12,421 bases of DNA from REEB95 sp035632055 (lineage in GTDB: Bacteria > Pseudomonadota > Alphaproteobacteria > ATCC43930 > CGMCC-115725), in contig DASQHO010000074.1 in assembly GCA_035632055.1 (NCBI GenBank), positions 1 through 12,421 of the forward strand. Direction: 5' to 3'. Under the pieces are notes generated by a model. It was not told the origin of the DNA and made no database searches. It saw only the letters and a list, made by a program, of their open reading frames with translations. Each line of letters starts with the position of its first letter. Within the stretch, counting starts at the first letter, position 1. The position numbers and the translations under genes were made by a program. Shown here piece by piece: positions 1 through 8,602 of this stretch.

Positions 1-1402
1 GCTCAACGAGGCCGGCGTCTTCGGCCGCTTCGTGCCGGATTTCGGCCGCGTCGTGGCGCAGATGCAATACGACATGTATCACATCTACACCGTTGACGAG
101 CACACCATCTTCGCCATCGGCATCCTGTCGAAGCTCGAGAAAGGCATGCTCGTGGACGAGCTGCCGTTGACGACCTCGCTGATGCCGACGATCGACGCCG
201 GCTCGCGCCGCGCGCTCTATCTCGCGGTGTTGTGCCACGACATCGCCAAGGGCCGCGGCGGCGATCATTCGATCCTGGGCGAGGAGGTGGCGCAGAAGCT
301 CGGTCCGCGGCTTGGCCTGTCGGCCGAGGAGACCGAAACCGTCGCCTGGCTGGTGCGCTGGCATCTGCTGATGAGCGCGACCGCCTTCAAGCTCGACGTC
401 GATGATCCGCAGACGATCTCGGACTTCGTCGCCCGCGTACAGTCACCCGAACGGCTGAAGCTGCTGCTGATCTTGACCGTGGTCGACATCCGCGCCGTCG
501 GGCCTAAAGTCTGGAACGGCTGGAAGGCGACGTTGCTGCGCGAGCTTTTTCATCGCGCCGCCGAACTGATGACAGGCGGCCTGGTCGAAGAGGCTCGTAG
601 TCAACGCATCGCCGCGGCACAGGCGGCGGTGAAACAGCTGCTCGCCGATTTTGCGCCCGGAGAGACCGAGAGCTTCATCGCGAAAGGCTATCCGTTCTAC
701 TGGCTGTCGTTTGAACCCGAGATCATGGCGCGGCACGCGCGCCTCATTCGCGACGCTGAACGCAGCGGCAAGCTGCTCACGGTCGAAACGCGCGTCGATC
801 CCGACCGCGCCGTCACCGAAGTGACGCTCTATACCGCCGACCATGCTGGCCTGTTCTCGCGCATCGCCGGCGCATTGGCGATCGCTGGCGCCAATATCGT
901 CGACGCCAAGATCCTGACCATGCAGAACGGAATGGCGCTCGACACCTTCACGGTGCAGGACCAGGCCCGCGGCGCTTTCGACCAGCCAGAGCGCCTCGTG
1001 CGGCTGTCGGCCACGCTCGAAGGCGTGCTGTCGGGCGCGATCAAGGCGCATGTGGAACTCGCGCGGCCGCAGCCGATTCCGACGCTGACGCGCACGCTGG
1101 CGGTGCCGCCGCGCGTCATCATCAACAATAACGCAAGCCGCACGCATACCGTCATCGAAGTCAACGGCCGCGACCGGCCCGGTCTTTTGTTCCAGGTGAC
1201 GCGCGCCTTGACCGCGCTCAACCTGCAGATCTCGAGCGCCAAAATTTCGACCTACGGCGAGAAAGTAGTCGACGTCTTCTACGTGAAGGATCTTTTCGGT
1301 CACAAGATCGAGGACGAGACGCGACTCAAGAACATCCGCGAGGGGTTGCTCGCCGCGCTCACCGAGGAACCGGCGCAGAATCCGACGGTCGCCGCCGAGT
1401 AA
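1..1402 (+). CDS. glnD: GlnD, [protein-PII] uridylyltransferase/uridylyl-removing enzyme, C-terminal half (5' end outside window)
   Basis: GlnD senses glutamine and uridylylates or deuridylylates PII proteins, setting nitrogen assimilation. The reading frame is open from base 2 with no start codon in view, so the nucleotidyltransferase half is missing; about 466 residues remain of a protein usually over 850 long. Visible in order are the PII-binding/HD region with the metal-binding motif CHDIAKGRGGDHS (His-Asp codons at 236-241), then two C-terminal ACT domains. ACT1 covers roughly bases 800-970 (VTLYTADHAGLFSRIAGAL) and ACT2 roughly 1145-1330 (VIEVNGRDRPGLLFQVTRAL). The HD domain is known to carry the uridylyl-removing activity and the ACT pair the glutamine sensing. 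The GTG at 32 is an internal valine of VPDFGRVV, a conserved GlnD stretch, and not a start. The stop is TAA. It is convergent with the MFS gene, six bases away. Assignment is firm. Confidence 0.96.
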   Translation, partial: LNEAGVFGRFVPDFGRVVAQMQYDMYHIYTVDEHTIFAIGILSKLEKGMLVDELPLTTSLMPTIDAGSRRALYLAVLCHDIAKGRGGDHSILGEEVAQKLGPRLGLSAEETETVAWLVRWHLLMSATAFKLDVDDPQTISDFVARVQSPERLKLLLILTVVDIRAVGPKVWNGWKATLLRELFHRAAELMTGGLVEEARSQRIAAAQAAVKQLLADFAPGETESFIAKGYPFYWLSFEPEIMARHARLIRDAERSGKLLTVETRVDPDRAVTEVTLYTADHAGLFSRIAGALAIAGANIVDAKILTMQNGMALDTFTVQDQARGAFDQPERLVRLSATLEGVLSGAIKAHVELARPQPIPTLTRTLAVPPRVIINNNASRTHTVIEVNGRDRPGLLFQVTRALTALNLQISSAKISTYGEKVVDVFYVKDLFGHKIEDETRLKNIREGLLAALTEEPAQNPTVAAE

Positions 1403-1418
1403 CGCGGCCTACGCCGCG
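1403..1418. terminator. GC hairpin between convergent glnD and MFS gene
   Basis: A perfect six-base-pair stem (CGCGGC / GCCGCG) with a four-base loop (CTAC) begins one base after the glnD stop and overlaps the stop codon of the convergent transporter gene. Position and symmetry suggest a bidirectional terminator. No T-run follows on either strand, so it is not a classic intrinsic terminator and may only stabilise 3' ends or work with Rho. Confidence 0.35.
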
Positions 1419-2566
1419 CTGCGGTAGAAGTCGATCGTCGGCGCCAGGACGATGATCGCCATCGCCGCGATTGCCGCCGGCACGAAGGCGAAGCCCGGCC
1501 AGCCACTCGCGTCCCAGGCAAAGCCGGCGAGGATCGGAAGCACCACGGCCGTCGGATACGAAATGGTAAACATCGCGGCGATGACGCGATGGACGTCCTC
1601 TGGCCGCGCTAGCAGCGGCGGCAGCGCCAGCAAGAGCACCAGCATCGCCGAACACGCGCCGCCGAGGACGCCCGACCACACCACGATCCAAACACCGGAC
1701 ATGAAGGCGAGGCCCGCTGCGCTTGCCAGCACCAGCGCCGCCAGCACGACATAGGCGGCGCGTCGCCGCACTAGCTTCTCAGCCAGCACCAGCATCGCGA
1801 ACGACAGCGGCAGCTGGCAGAAATTGAGCGAAGTCAGCGCCGCGCTGATCCAGTTTCCGCTGCCGGTGGCGTGCAGGTAGTCGGGTAGGAACGTGTTGGT
1901 GGCAAAATAGGCGGTGTTGACGCCGCCCATCATGAAGGCAAGCCGCCACACCAACGGATTCTTCCAGTCGGGCCACCAACGGCGGCGCGGGCCCAGGCGC
2001 GGATGCGCGTCGCGCGGCGCCAACACGAGCACAAGCAAGCCGGTCAACAGCACCGGCACGCTCCAGACGACGAAGCTCCAGCGCCAGCTGCCGACCAGGG
2101 GCAGCACGAATGGCAGGGTGAAGGCGACCGGCAGGGTCTCGCCGATCAGCAGTCCATTGGTGTAGACCGCGGTGCCGAAGCCGACACGGTCGGGGCACCA
2201 GGCGCGCACCAGTGGCGGCAGGGCCGGCTGCATGATGGCGACACCGGCACTCATGGCGATGGTCGCGAGATAGAGCGTCGCGACGCTGTCGGCGATGCCG
2301 CGCGCCGCCGAAGCGAGCGCGGTGAGCACGAGACCGGCGATCAGCGTCGGTACCGCGCCGGTGCGTGCGATCAGCAGCGAGCCGGGCACCGCGGCGAAGG
2401 CGAACAGTAGCGACGGCAGCGAACCGAGCGTGCCGACTTCGGTCTCGCTCATGTGCAGGTCGGCATGGATCAGCGGAATCACCGGCGGCACCGCCAGGAC
2501 CGTTAGGCGCAGGCCCATGCCGGCGAGCCACAGGATCGCAAGCGGTAGTAGCAGCTTTCGGGACAC
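1409..2566 (-). CDS. MFS transporter, CynX/NimT-like
   Basis: A 385-residue integral membrane protein with about twelve hydrophobic helices, the size and layout of a major facilitator. The N-terminus (LPLAILWLAGMGLRLTVLAV followed by PPVIPLI) and the GTVVYTN-like segment seen here as GFGTAVYTNGLLIGETLP resemble the cyanate/nitroimidazole-type CynX/NimT group. A basic, tryptophan-containing cytoplasmic loop (PRRRWWPDWKNP) sits mid-protein, separating the two six-helix halves. Substrate cannot be read from sequence. The start is GTG at 2566 with no obvious Shine-Dalgarno, so the exact N-terminus is less sure; residue 17 (Met) is an alternative but would cut into helix 1. It lies 68 bases downstream of the membrane protein gene on the same strand and could be cotranscribed with it. 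Function as an inner-membrane exporter or importer is inferred from family. Confidence 0.85.
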   Translation of the reverse strand: MSRKLLLPLAILWLAGMGLRLTVLAVPPVIPLIHADLHMSETEVGTLGSLPSLLFAFAAVPGSLLIARTGAVPTLIAGLVLTALASAARGIADSVATLYLATIAMSAGVAIMQPALPPLVRAWCPDRVGFGTAVYTNGLLIGETLPVAFTLPFVLPLVGSWRWSFVVWSVPVLLTGLLVLVLAPRDAHPRLGPRRRWWPDWKNPLVWRLAFMMGGVNTAYFATNTFLPDYLHATGSGNWISAALTSLNFCQLPLSFAMLVLAEKLVRRRAAYVVLAALVLASAAGLAFMSGVWIVVWSGVLGGACSAMLVLLLALPPLLARPEDVHRVIAAMFTISYPTAVVLPILAGFAWDASGWPGFAFVPAAIAAMAIIVLAPTIDFYRSAA

Positions 2567-2582
2567 GGGCGCGCGGCTCGGG

Positions 2583-2600
2583 CGGTTGACGGGGCAACCG
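2583..2600. repeat. Small inverted repeat in the gap before the MFS gene
   Basis: Six-base arms (CGGTTG / CAACCG) flank a six-base loop in the 68-base gap between the membrane protein gene and the MFS gene. There is no T-run on the minus strand, so it does not look like an intrinsic terminator for the upstream unit. It could be a weak operator or mean nothing. Confidence 0.25.
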
Positions 2601-2634
2601 GTTTAGCCGAATCGCATACGGCCGTCGACCCGCG

Positions 2635-3465
2635 TCAAGTGTCGAGCTGCAATGCCGCGAGCGCAGGCGGCGGCCTCCAGTTCGCCGACAGCTGCCGGTA
2701 GGCGAAGGCATAGAACGTGACGTTAAATGCGCTCGCCACCAGCTGGACGACGCCTTGCGCCAGGCCGAGTGCGAGGCGGCTGTTAAAACTCAATTGCGCA
2801 AGCCAGTCACCGAACGACAGGTCGCCGTGAGTCGCAACGAAAACAAACAGTCCGCCGCCGCCGCCAACCAGACCGGCAACCAGCACGACGGGCACGATGA
2901 TCAACACGTCGCCGAAGAACAGTCGCCAAGTGTTGCCGCGGCCACGATGCCAGGCGGCGCGGATGGCTTTGGCGGGATCGTCGGTCGCGATCGCCGGGCC
3001 CAATAGGTATAGCCGGCACGCCAGCGCGACGAGAATCACGCCGATGACGATGGCCGCGATCACGAAAACCGCCATCCCTGCAGGCCCGCCGAGGTGGAAC
3101 GCCAAAAATCCGGAAATCGCGGCGACCGCGATGATCGGCAGTAGCATCAGAAACACCAGCACGCCGACGCCAAGCAGACGCCAGTGGCGGCGGCGGAATT
3201 GCAACGCCGCTGCCCATGAATTCTCGTCGAGCAGGATCGCGCGCACGAGGGCGACGTGCCAGGCGACGCCGGCGCCGATCAGCAGGATTGCGACGGCGAA
3301 GGATGCCGCGCGCATCATCGGCGTCAAGGCCGGTCCACGGCGCAGTGCGACGTCGAGCGCAGTGAGAACGAGATAAAACCAGCCGGTGCGCAGAACCATC
3401 AATGGATGGTTGGCGACAAAGCGGTAGGCGCCGTTGACCGTGTCCCAGAACGCGAGCTTGACCAC
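2635..3465 (-). CDS. Polytopic membrane protein of unknown function, downstream of dnaJ
   Basis: A 276-residue hydrophobic protein that I do not recognise. It has about six predicted membrane segments, roughly at residues 22-40, 50-75, 95-120, 126-152, 183-212 and 228-262. A basic patch (QFRRRHWR) lies between segments 2 and 3. A helical loop DDPAKAIRAAWHRGRGNTWRLF sits between segments 4 and 5, and a GGGGG turn follows the fifth segment's start. The general plan resembles uncharacterised multi-pass domain families, but no specific family is claimed. The start is GTG at 3465, supported by a GGGGA Shine-Dalgarno about five bases upstream. It starts 42 bases after the dnaJ stop with no terminator-like hairpin in the gap, so it probably belongs to the dnaK-dnaJ transcript. 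A membrane stress role would be guesswork. Confidence 0.78.
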   Translation of the reverse strand: MVKLAFWDTVNGAYRFVANHPLMVLRTGWFYLVLTALDVALRRGPALTPMMRAASFAVAILLIGAGVAWHVALVRAILLDENSWAAALQFRRRHWRLLGVGVLVFLMLLPIIAVAAISGFLAFHLGGPAGMAVFVIAAIVIGVILVALACRLYLLGPAIATDDPAKAIRAAWHRGRGNTWRLFFGDVLIIVPVVLVAGLVGGGGGLFVFVATHGDLSFGDWLAQLSFNSRLALGLAQGVVQLVASAFNVTFYAFAYRQLSANWRPPPALAALQLDT

Positions 3466-3507
3466 CGGCTTCCCCGCGAGTCCCCGTAGAACTATAGCAG
3501 CGCGGCG

Positions 3508-4650
3508 CTAATCGGTCAGGTCGCCGAAGAACTCTTTGACCTTGGCGAAGAAGCTTTCGGCTTCGGGCTGGGTCTTGCGCGCGTCGCCGGCCGCCTCGAA
3601 TTCCTTGAGCAGCTCTTGCTGACGCTTCGATAGATGCACCGGCGTCTCGACCCGCACCTCGACATACATATCGCCGCGTGCCGTCGAACGCAGGGTCGAC
3701 ATGCCTTTGCTCTTGAGGCGGAGCTGGTGGCCGTTCTGCGTGCCGGCAGGAATCGTCACGCGGGCGCGGCTGCCGTCGATGGTCGGCACTTCGAGCGCAC
3801 CGCCCAAGGCTGCCGTCGTCAGTGACACCGGCACGTGCACATGGATGTGGTTGCCGTCGCGGCGGAACAAGCGGTGCGGCTTGATCGACAGGAAGATGTA
3901 GAGATCGCCCGCGCCGCCGCCGCGGACGCCGGCTTCGCCTTCGCCCGCGAGCCGGATGCGTGTGCCATCCTCGACGCCAGCCGGAATCGACACCGACAGC
4001 GCGCGCTCGCGTTGGATGCGGCCCTGACCGCCGCATTGCCGGCACGGATTCTCGATGACGCGGCCGGCGCCGTGGCAGGCTGGACAGGTGCGCTCGATCG
4101 TGAAGAAGCCCTGCTGCGCGCGCACGCGGCCCTGGCCATGACAGGTCGGACAGTTGATGGGCCGCGAGCCCGCCTCGGCGCCGCTGCCCTTGCAGGCGTC
4201 GCAGGCGGCGAGCGTCGGCACCCGCACCGTCGTCTGCTTGCCGTGGAAGGCTTCCTCAAGAGTGATCTCGAGATTGTAGCGCAGATCGCTACCGCGCAGA
4301 TTGGCGCCGCCCTGTTGGCGACGGCCGCCCATGAACTCGCCGAACATCTCGTCGAAGATATCGGCGAAGCCCGCGCCGAAGCCGGCGCCAAAGCCGAAAT
4401 CGCTGGCGCCGCGGCCGCCGGCATTCTCGAAGGCGGCATGGCCGAAACGGTCGTAGGCCGCGCGTTTCTGCTCGTCCTTGAGGACGTCGTAGGCTTCGTT
4501 GATTTCCTTGAAGCGATGCTCGGCCTTGGCGTCGCCCGGATTGCGGTCCGGGTGATACTGCATGGCAAGCTTGCGAAAGGCTTTTTTGAGATCCTCGGAC
4601 GACGTGCCGCGCGGCACGCCAAGTGTCTCGTAAAAATCCCGCTTCGCCAT
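3508..4650 (-). CDS. dnaJ: Chaperone DnaJ (Hsp40)
   Basis: DnaJ is the cytosolic J-protein that delivers unfolded clients to DnaK and stimulates its ATPase. At 380 residues it has the full type-I layout. The J-domain (1-70) has the catalytic HPD at residues 33-35 (MQYHPDRNPGD). A Gly/Phe-rich stretch (about 72-120; FGFGAGFGAGF) follows. Four zinc-binding CxxCxGxG repeats come next (CDACKGSG, CPTCHGQG, CPACHGAG, CRQCGGQG), then the two beta-rich C-terminal client-binding domains. The ATG at 4650 gives the canonical MAKRDFYETLGV start. Its upstream sequence has no convincing Shine-Dalgarno, so translation may be weak. It follows dnaK by 56 bases, but a terminator-like hairpin lies between them, which would lower its expression relative to dnaK. 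Confidence 0.98.
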   Translation of the reverse strand: MAKRDFYETLGVPRGTSSEDLKKAFRKLAMQYHPDRNPGDAKAEHRFKEINEAYDVLKDEQKRAAYDRFGHAAFENAGGRGASDFGFGAGFGAGFADIFDEMFGEFMGGRRQQGGANLRGSDLRYNLEITLEEAFHGKQTTVRVPTLAACDACKGSGAEAGSRPINCPTCHGQGRVRAQQGFFTIERTCPACHGAGRVIENPCRQCGGQGRIQRERALSVSIPAGVEDGTRIRLAGEGEAGVRGGGAGDLYIFLSIKPHRLFRRDGNHIHVHVPVSLTTAALGGALEVPTIDGSRARVTIPAGTQNGHQLRLKSKGMSTLRSTARGDMYVEVRVETPVHLSKRQQELLKEFEAAGDARKTQPEAESFFAKVKEFFGDLTD

Positions 4651-4688
4651 CGCCGTGTTATGACGCTTTTGGGTTCACGCTGGCGACG

Positions 4689-4706
4689 AAAAAAACGCGG
4701 CGCCGT

Positions 4707-4720
<14 letters not shown>
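4689..4720 (-). terminator. Terminator-like hairpin overlapping the dnaK stop codon
   Basis: Read on the minus strand, GCGGC-T-CCG and CGG-C-GCCGC form a stem of 5 bp, one mismatch, then 3 bp, around the loop CCTGAA. This is followed by one G and seven Ts. The stem uses the last two sense codons and the TGA of dnaK (stop at 4709-4707). Stem, loop and T-run fit an intrinsic terminator. Because dnaJ continues 40 bases on, partial termination is the more likely role, giving more dnaK than dnaJ mRNA. Alternatively it marks a processing or 3'-stabilising site. Confidence 0.65.
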
Positions 4721-6652
<1,932 letters not shown>

Positions 6653-6656
<4 letters not shown>

Positions 6657-6752
6657 ATATATCTCTCCATCGGCGGGTCCGCACGGCCCGAAGCGCCGCC
6701 CGAACCCCCGTTTTTAAAGGGGGCCGTCCCGAAAGCCGAGGGATATATATGG
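6653..6752 (-). promoter_or_regulatory. dnaK leader inverted repeat masking Shine-Dalgarno and AUG (candidate RNA thermometer)
   Basis: On the minus strand the leader segment CCATATATATCCCTC (6752-6738) is complementary to GAGAGATATATATGG (6667-6653) at 14 of 15 positions, with one C-A mismatch inside the Shine-Dalgarno. The 3' arm contains five of the six bases of the GGAGAG ribosome-binding site and the entire dnaK AUG. The core of the helix is eight alternating A-U pairs. The 70-base interval between the arms is GC-rich and can form its own short hairpins, such as CCCCC/GGGGG at 6723-6719 and 6709-6705. An AU-rich, imperfect helix hiding the ribosome-binding site is the layout of known RNA thermometers, so heat-induced opening is a reasonable inference. 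Folding energy was not computed. The alternating AU stretch could also pair locally with itself. Confidence 0.55.
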
Positions 6753-6810
6753 ACCGCCGGCCGTTGCTGCAACGTCCGCCTAGCCTGTCCCCCGGCCGTT
6801 TGCGGCCTCA

Positions 6811-6840
6811 TACATGGGTTTTCGCAGTGGCCGGCTCAAG
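6811..6840 (-). promoter_or_regulatory. Sigma-32 (RpoH)-type promoter for dnaK
   Basis: The minus strand shows CCCTTGAG (CTTGAG at 6840-6835) as -35 and CCCATGTA (6818-6811) as -10, separated by 16 bases. The -10 fits the heat-shock CCCATnTA pattern fully, and the -35 fits CTTGAA at five of six bases with preceding C residues as in RpoH promoters. A start site near 6800-6805 would give a leader of about 145 bases that includes the whole inverted repeat over the dnaK start. No CIRCE element (TTAGCACTC-N9-GAGTGCTAA) is visible here, so control by HrcA at this promoter is not supported. Confidence 0.75.
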
Positions 6841-6913
6841 GGGTGGCCCGCCGAAATCCTTTGGGCCGCAGCAATACGGTGCGGTGATGGCCGTTCGTTC
6901 ATCGATGCGCCGT

Positions 6914-6937
6914 CGACGACGAAACGGTGGGTCGTCG
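6914..6937. repeat. Inverted repeat, 7-bp arms
   Basis: CGACGAC and GTCGTCG are perfect complementary arms separated by ten bases. No T-run follows on either strand, so it is not an evident terminator. It is upstream of the dnaK promoter and may be a regulator site or chance in GC-rich DNA. Confidence 0.3.
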
Positions 6938-7098
6938 CGTGACGTGAGATGGCAAACGCGATTGGATCTTCGAATGCGGCCTTCGCCATTCCAACCCGAT
7001 GCGCGGATGGTTGATGGCTACGGCTGAACGGTCCGGACCGGCAGCAGTCGTGCCGCCGGCGTTTGCGGGCTTGCTTGCACCTGATTTCGGCGACCGGA

Positions 7099-7125
7099 GG
7101 TCCGTGGATGGGGATCGGACCACGG
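7099..7125. repeat. Overlapping, mutually exclusive inverted repeats
   Basis: Two six-base-pair stems share bases. GGTCCG (7099-7104) can pair with CGGACC (7116-7121), while CCGTGG (7102-7107) can pair with CCACGG (7120-7125). They cannot form together. The site lies about 110 bases before the PEP-CTERM/TPR start codon, so it could be a dyad operator or a small RNA switch if transcribed. Confidence 0.3.
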
Positions 7126-7234
7126 CACTTTGCGGGTTTGACTGTCAAGAATACCGACGATTGACATGGATTCGAATTATGTTTTCGTCGAAATCAACGA
7201 TGATTTAATTCGAGACCCATAGAGTTTGCGGCGC

Positions 7235-8581
7235 ATGAATCGCGCCCAGTTCCTTGCCATCCTCGTTGCGAGCGTCGCCGCAGCGACGACGGCGCCCGCG
7301 TACGCCGCACCGGTCGATGGCGCGCTCGCGGTCAGCGGCTTCGAAGCTATGGCCGCGCATGATGTCGGCATCATCGTTGATCCAATGGGCGACATGTCGG
7401 TCGACGCCGCGTCGATCGCGCGCGTCTGGACCGGCGAAAGCAACGGCACGTCGCCGGCGAACTTCAGCCAACCGCCGCACGGCGTCGCCGACTTCCAAAC
7501 GCTGCTGCGCGATTCCGACGGACGCTCGATCACAAACGGCGGCCTCGACCGCAACCCTTATTTCGCGCTCGGCACCTGGGGCGGCGACGGTCGCGCCATC
7601 GTCCACAACATCATCGCCGCCGATCGCGGCATGCATGGCTCCGGCGGCGGCGAATACGCAGTCGAGCTCTCGTTCGCCGGCTTCAACGTCGGCGACGACG
7701 AACACGACACTGCGACCGACGGACCGGCACCGTTCGACGGCGAACCGATGTTCATCCCGAATCCCTTCGGCTTTCCCGGCGTCAATCCGTCGAGCGGCGG
7801 TGGCAACGGCGGCACCATGCTGGCCGACAATAGTTTCAGCAATCCCGGCAGCAGCGATCCGGGCACTGGCGGTGGAACCGGCGGCAACAATCCGGACGAT
7901 CCCAGCACCGGCGCCAGCGGCGGTTCCGGCAGTGCGCCGACGCCCGTACCCGAACCCAGCGGCCTCGCACTTCTCTTCTTTGTTATTCCGGCCGTTATCT
8001 TGATCAATCGCCGGCGCACACTGGCGCGTGTTGCGATGCCGGTGGCAATCGCCGCCACGGCACTGCTGTTCGTTCCCGGCTCGGCGAATGCCCAGCTGCG
8101 CGATTGGGAGCAATTGTGCAATGGCATCGGCGGCGTTCCGCCGGCGGTCGCCATCGAGGGCTGTTCGCAGGTGATCAACAACGACAGCGAAAGTCTCAAC
8201 GACGTCGCCATTGCCTATAACAATCGCGGCAATGCGTTGCGCGCCTTGAACCGCTTCGACGAGGCCAAGGCAGATTACGATAATGCCATCATTCTTGCGC
8301 CGAGCGACCCGTTTCCCTATCGCAATCGCGGCGTGACTTATGGCTTGCTCGGTGATTACGCCGCCGCGCTGGCCGATTTCGATCGCGCCATCGTGCTGGC
8401 GCCGAAATACGCCTCGGCCTATCTCGGCCGCGCCTTCGCGCTCGAACAGCTCGGCAATCGCCAGGCTGCCGCCGCCGATTTCGCTCAGGCGGCGAAGCTC
8501 GATCCGAAGCTGGTCGCCGCGCTGCACGCGCCGCAAGCTGCGACGCAAACCGCCGCGTTGCCGGACGCGACGACGCGCTAG
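7235..8581 (+). CDS. Secreted protein with internal PEP-CTERM-type signal fused to a C-terminal TPR domain
   Basis: A 448-residue protein of unusual build. Residues 1-23 are a signal peptide (MNRAQFLAILVASVAAATTA, then PAYA before APVDG). Residues 24-185 are an acidic domain I do not recognise, followed by a Gly/Ser/Pro/Asn linker to about 237. A PEP-CTERM-like block follows: VPEP (238-241), a hydrophobic run of about 17 residues, then RRR at 259-261. Immediately after comes MPVAIAATALLFVPGSANA (268-286), itself a good signal peptide with an ANA-Q cleavage site. The remainder has a DWEQLCNG motif and three TPR units (about 326-427), as in many secreted alphaproteobacterial TPR proteins. I chose ATG 7235 over the in-frame TTG at 7226 because it gives the best signal peptide; the Shine-Dalgarno is weak. 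PEP-CTERM proteins are known exosortase clients. Whether one chain or two products result is unknown. Confidence 0.85.
   Translation: MNRAQFLAILVASVAAATTAPAYAAPVDGALAVSGFEAMAAHDVGIIVDPMGDMSVDAASIARVWTGESNGTSPANFSQPPHGVADFQTLLRDSDGRSITNGGLDRNPYFALGTWGGDGRAIVHNIIAADRGMHGSGGGEYAVELSFAGFNVGDDEHDTATDGPAPFDGEPMFIPNPFGFPGVNPSSGGGNGGTMLADNSFSNPGSSDPGTGGGTGGNNPDDPSTGASGGSGSAPTPVPEPSGLALLFFVIPAVILINRRRTLARVAMPVAIAATALLFVPGSANAQLRDWEQLCNGIGGVPPAVAIEGCSQVINNDSESLNDVAIAYNNRGNALRALNRFDEAKADYDNAIILAPSDPFPYRNRGVTYGLLGDYAAALADFDRAIVLAPKYASAYLGRAFALEQLGNRQAAAADFAQAAKLDPKLVAALHAPQAATQTAALPDATTR
7943..8017 (+). other. Internal PEP-CTERM-like sorting signal
   Basis: The encoded segment PVPEPSGLALLFF, continuing through a hydrophobic stretch to INRRR, has the three hallmarks of a PEP-CTERM signal: a VPEP motif, a single transmembrane stretch and an arginine cluster. 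Such signals are normally the last 20-30 residues of a protein; here about 187 residues follow the cluster. Confidence 0.75.
8036..8095 (+). other. Second, internal signal-peptide-like segment
   Basis: Starting at an in-frame ATG (8036), the segment MPVAIAATALLFVPGSANA followed by Gln reads as a Sec signal peptide, with its basic part supplied by the preceding RRRTLAR. The ANA motif fits signal peptidase I. There is no strong Shine-Dalgarno before this ATG, so independent initiation is possible but not shown. Confidence 0.6.
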
Positions 8582-8602
8582 GCGCCGATCGTCCGCATTA
8601 TT

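Larger units (their letters stand above)
6850..7234. other. Intergenic region between dnaK promoter and the PEP-CTERM/TPR gene
   Basis: About 385 bases with no convincing gene on either strand; the open frames present are Arg/Pro/Ser-rich and lack recognisable domains. It should hold the + strand promoter. A perfect TTGACA lies at 7161-7166, but no TATAAT-like hexamer follows at a usable spacing; TTTAAT at 7204-7209 is the best -10-like hexamer but has a poor -35 partner. Short symmetric sites cluster in the last 100 bases, such as TTGACTGTCAA at 7137-7147, ATTCGAAT at 7170-7177 and TTTCGTCGAAA at 7183-7193. This part is also more AT-rich than its surroundings, as promoter regions often are. 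Confidence 0.5.

Noticed and set aside
1359..1691. Small frames around the glnD/MFS junction on the minus strand
   Set aside because: They overlap the well-supported transporter frame and glnD; no independent start signal or homology.
6749..7027. 92-codon + strand frame starting within the dnaK leader repeat, with GAGGG before its ATG
   Set aside because: Its start signal is just the complement of the leader repeat. The product is Arg/Pro/Ser-rich without domains and runs antisense across the dnaK promoter.
6780..7148. 122-codon minus-strand frame upstream of dnaK
   Set aside because: It spans the sigma-32 promoter, has no Shine-Dalgarno or recognisable domain, and its composition looks like translated non-coding DNA.
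6657..7234. Search for a CIRCE element near dnaK
   Set aside because: No TTAGCACTC-N9-GAGTGCTAA or close variant was seen by eye on either strand; the hrcA palindrome at 10298-10313 is only loosely similar.
7205..8548. 447-codon open frame on the minus strand, opposite the PEP-CTERM/TPR gene
   Set aside because: The + strand frame has a signal peptide, PEP-CTERM block and TPR repeats; the minus frame is a low-complexity Ala/Arg/Gly translation without motifs.
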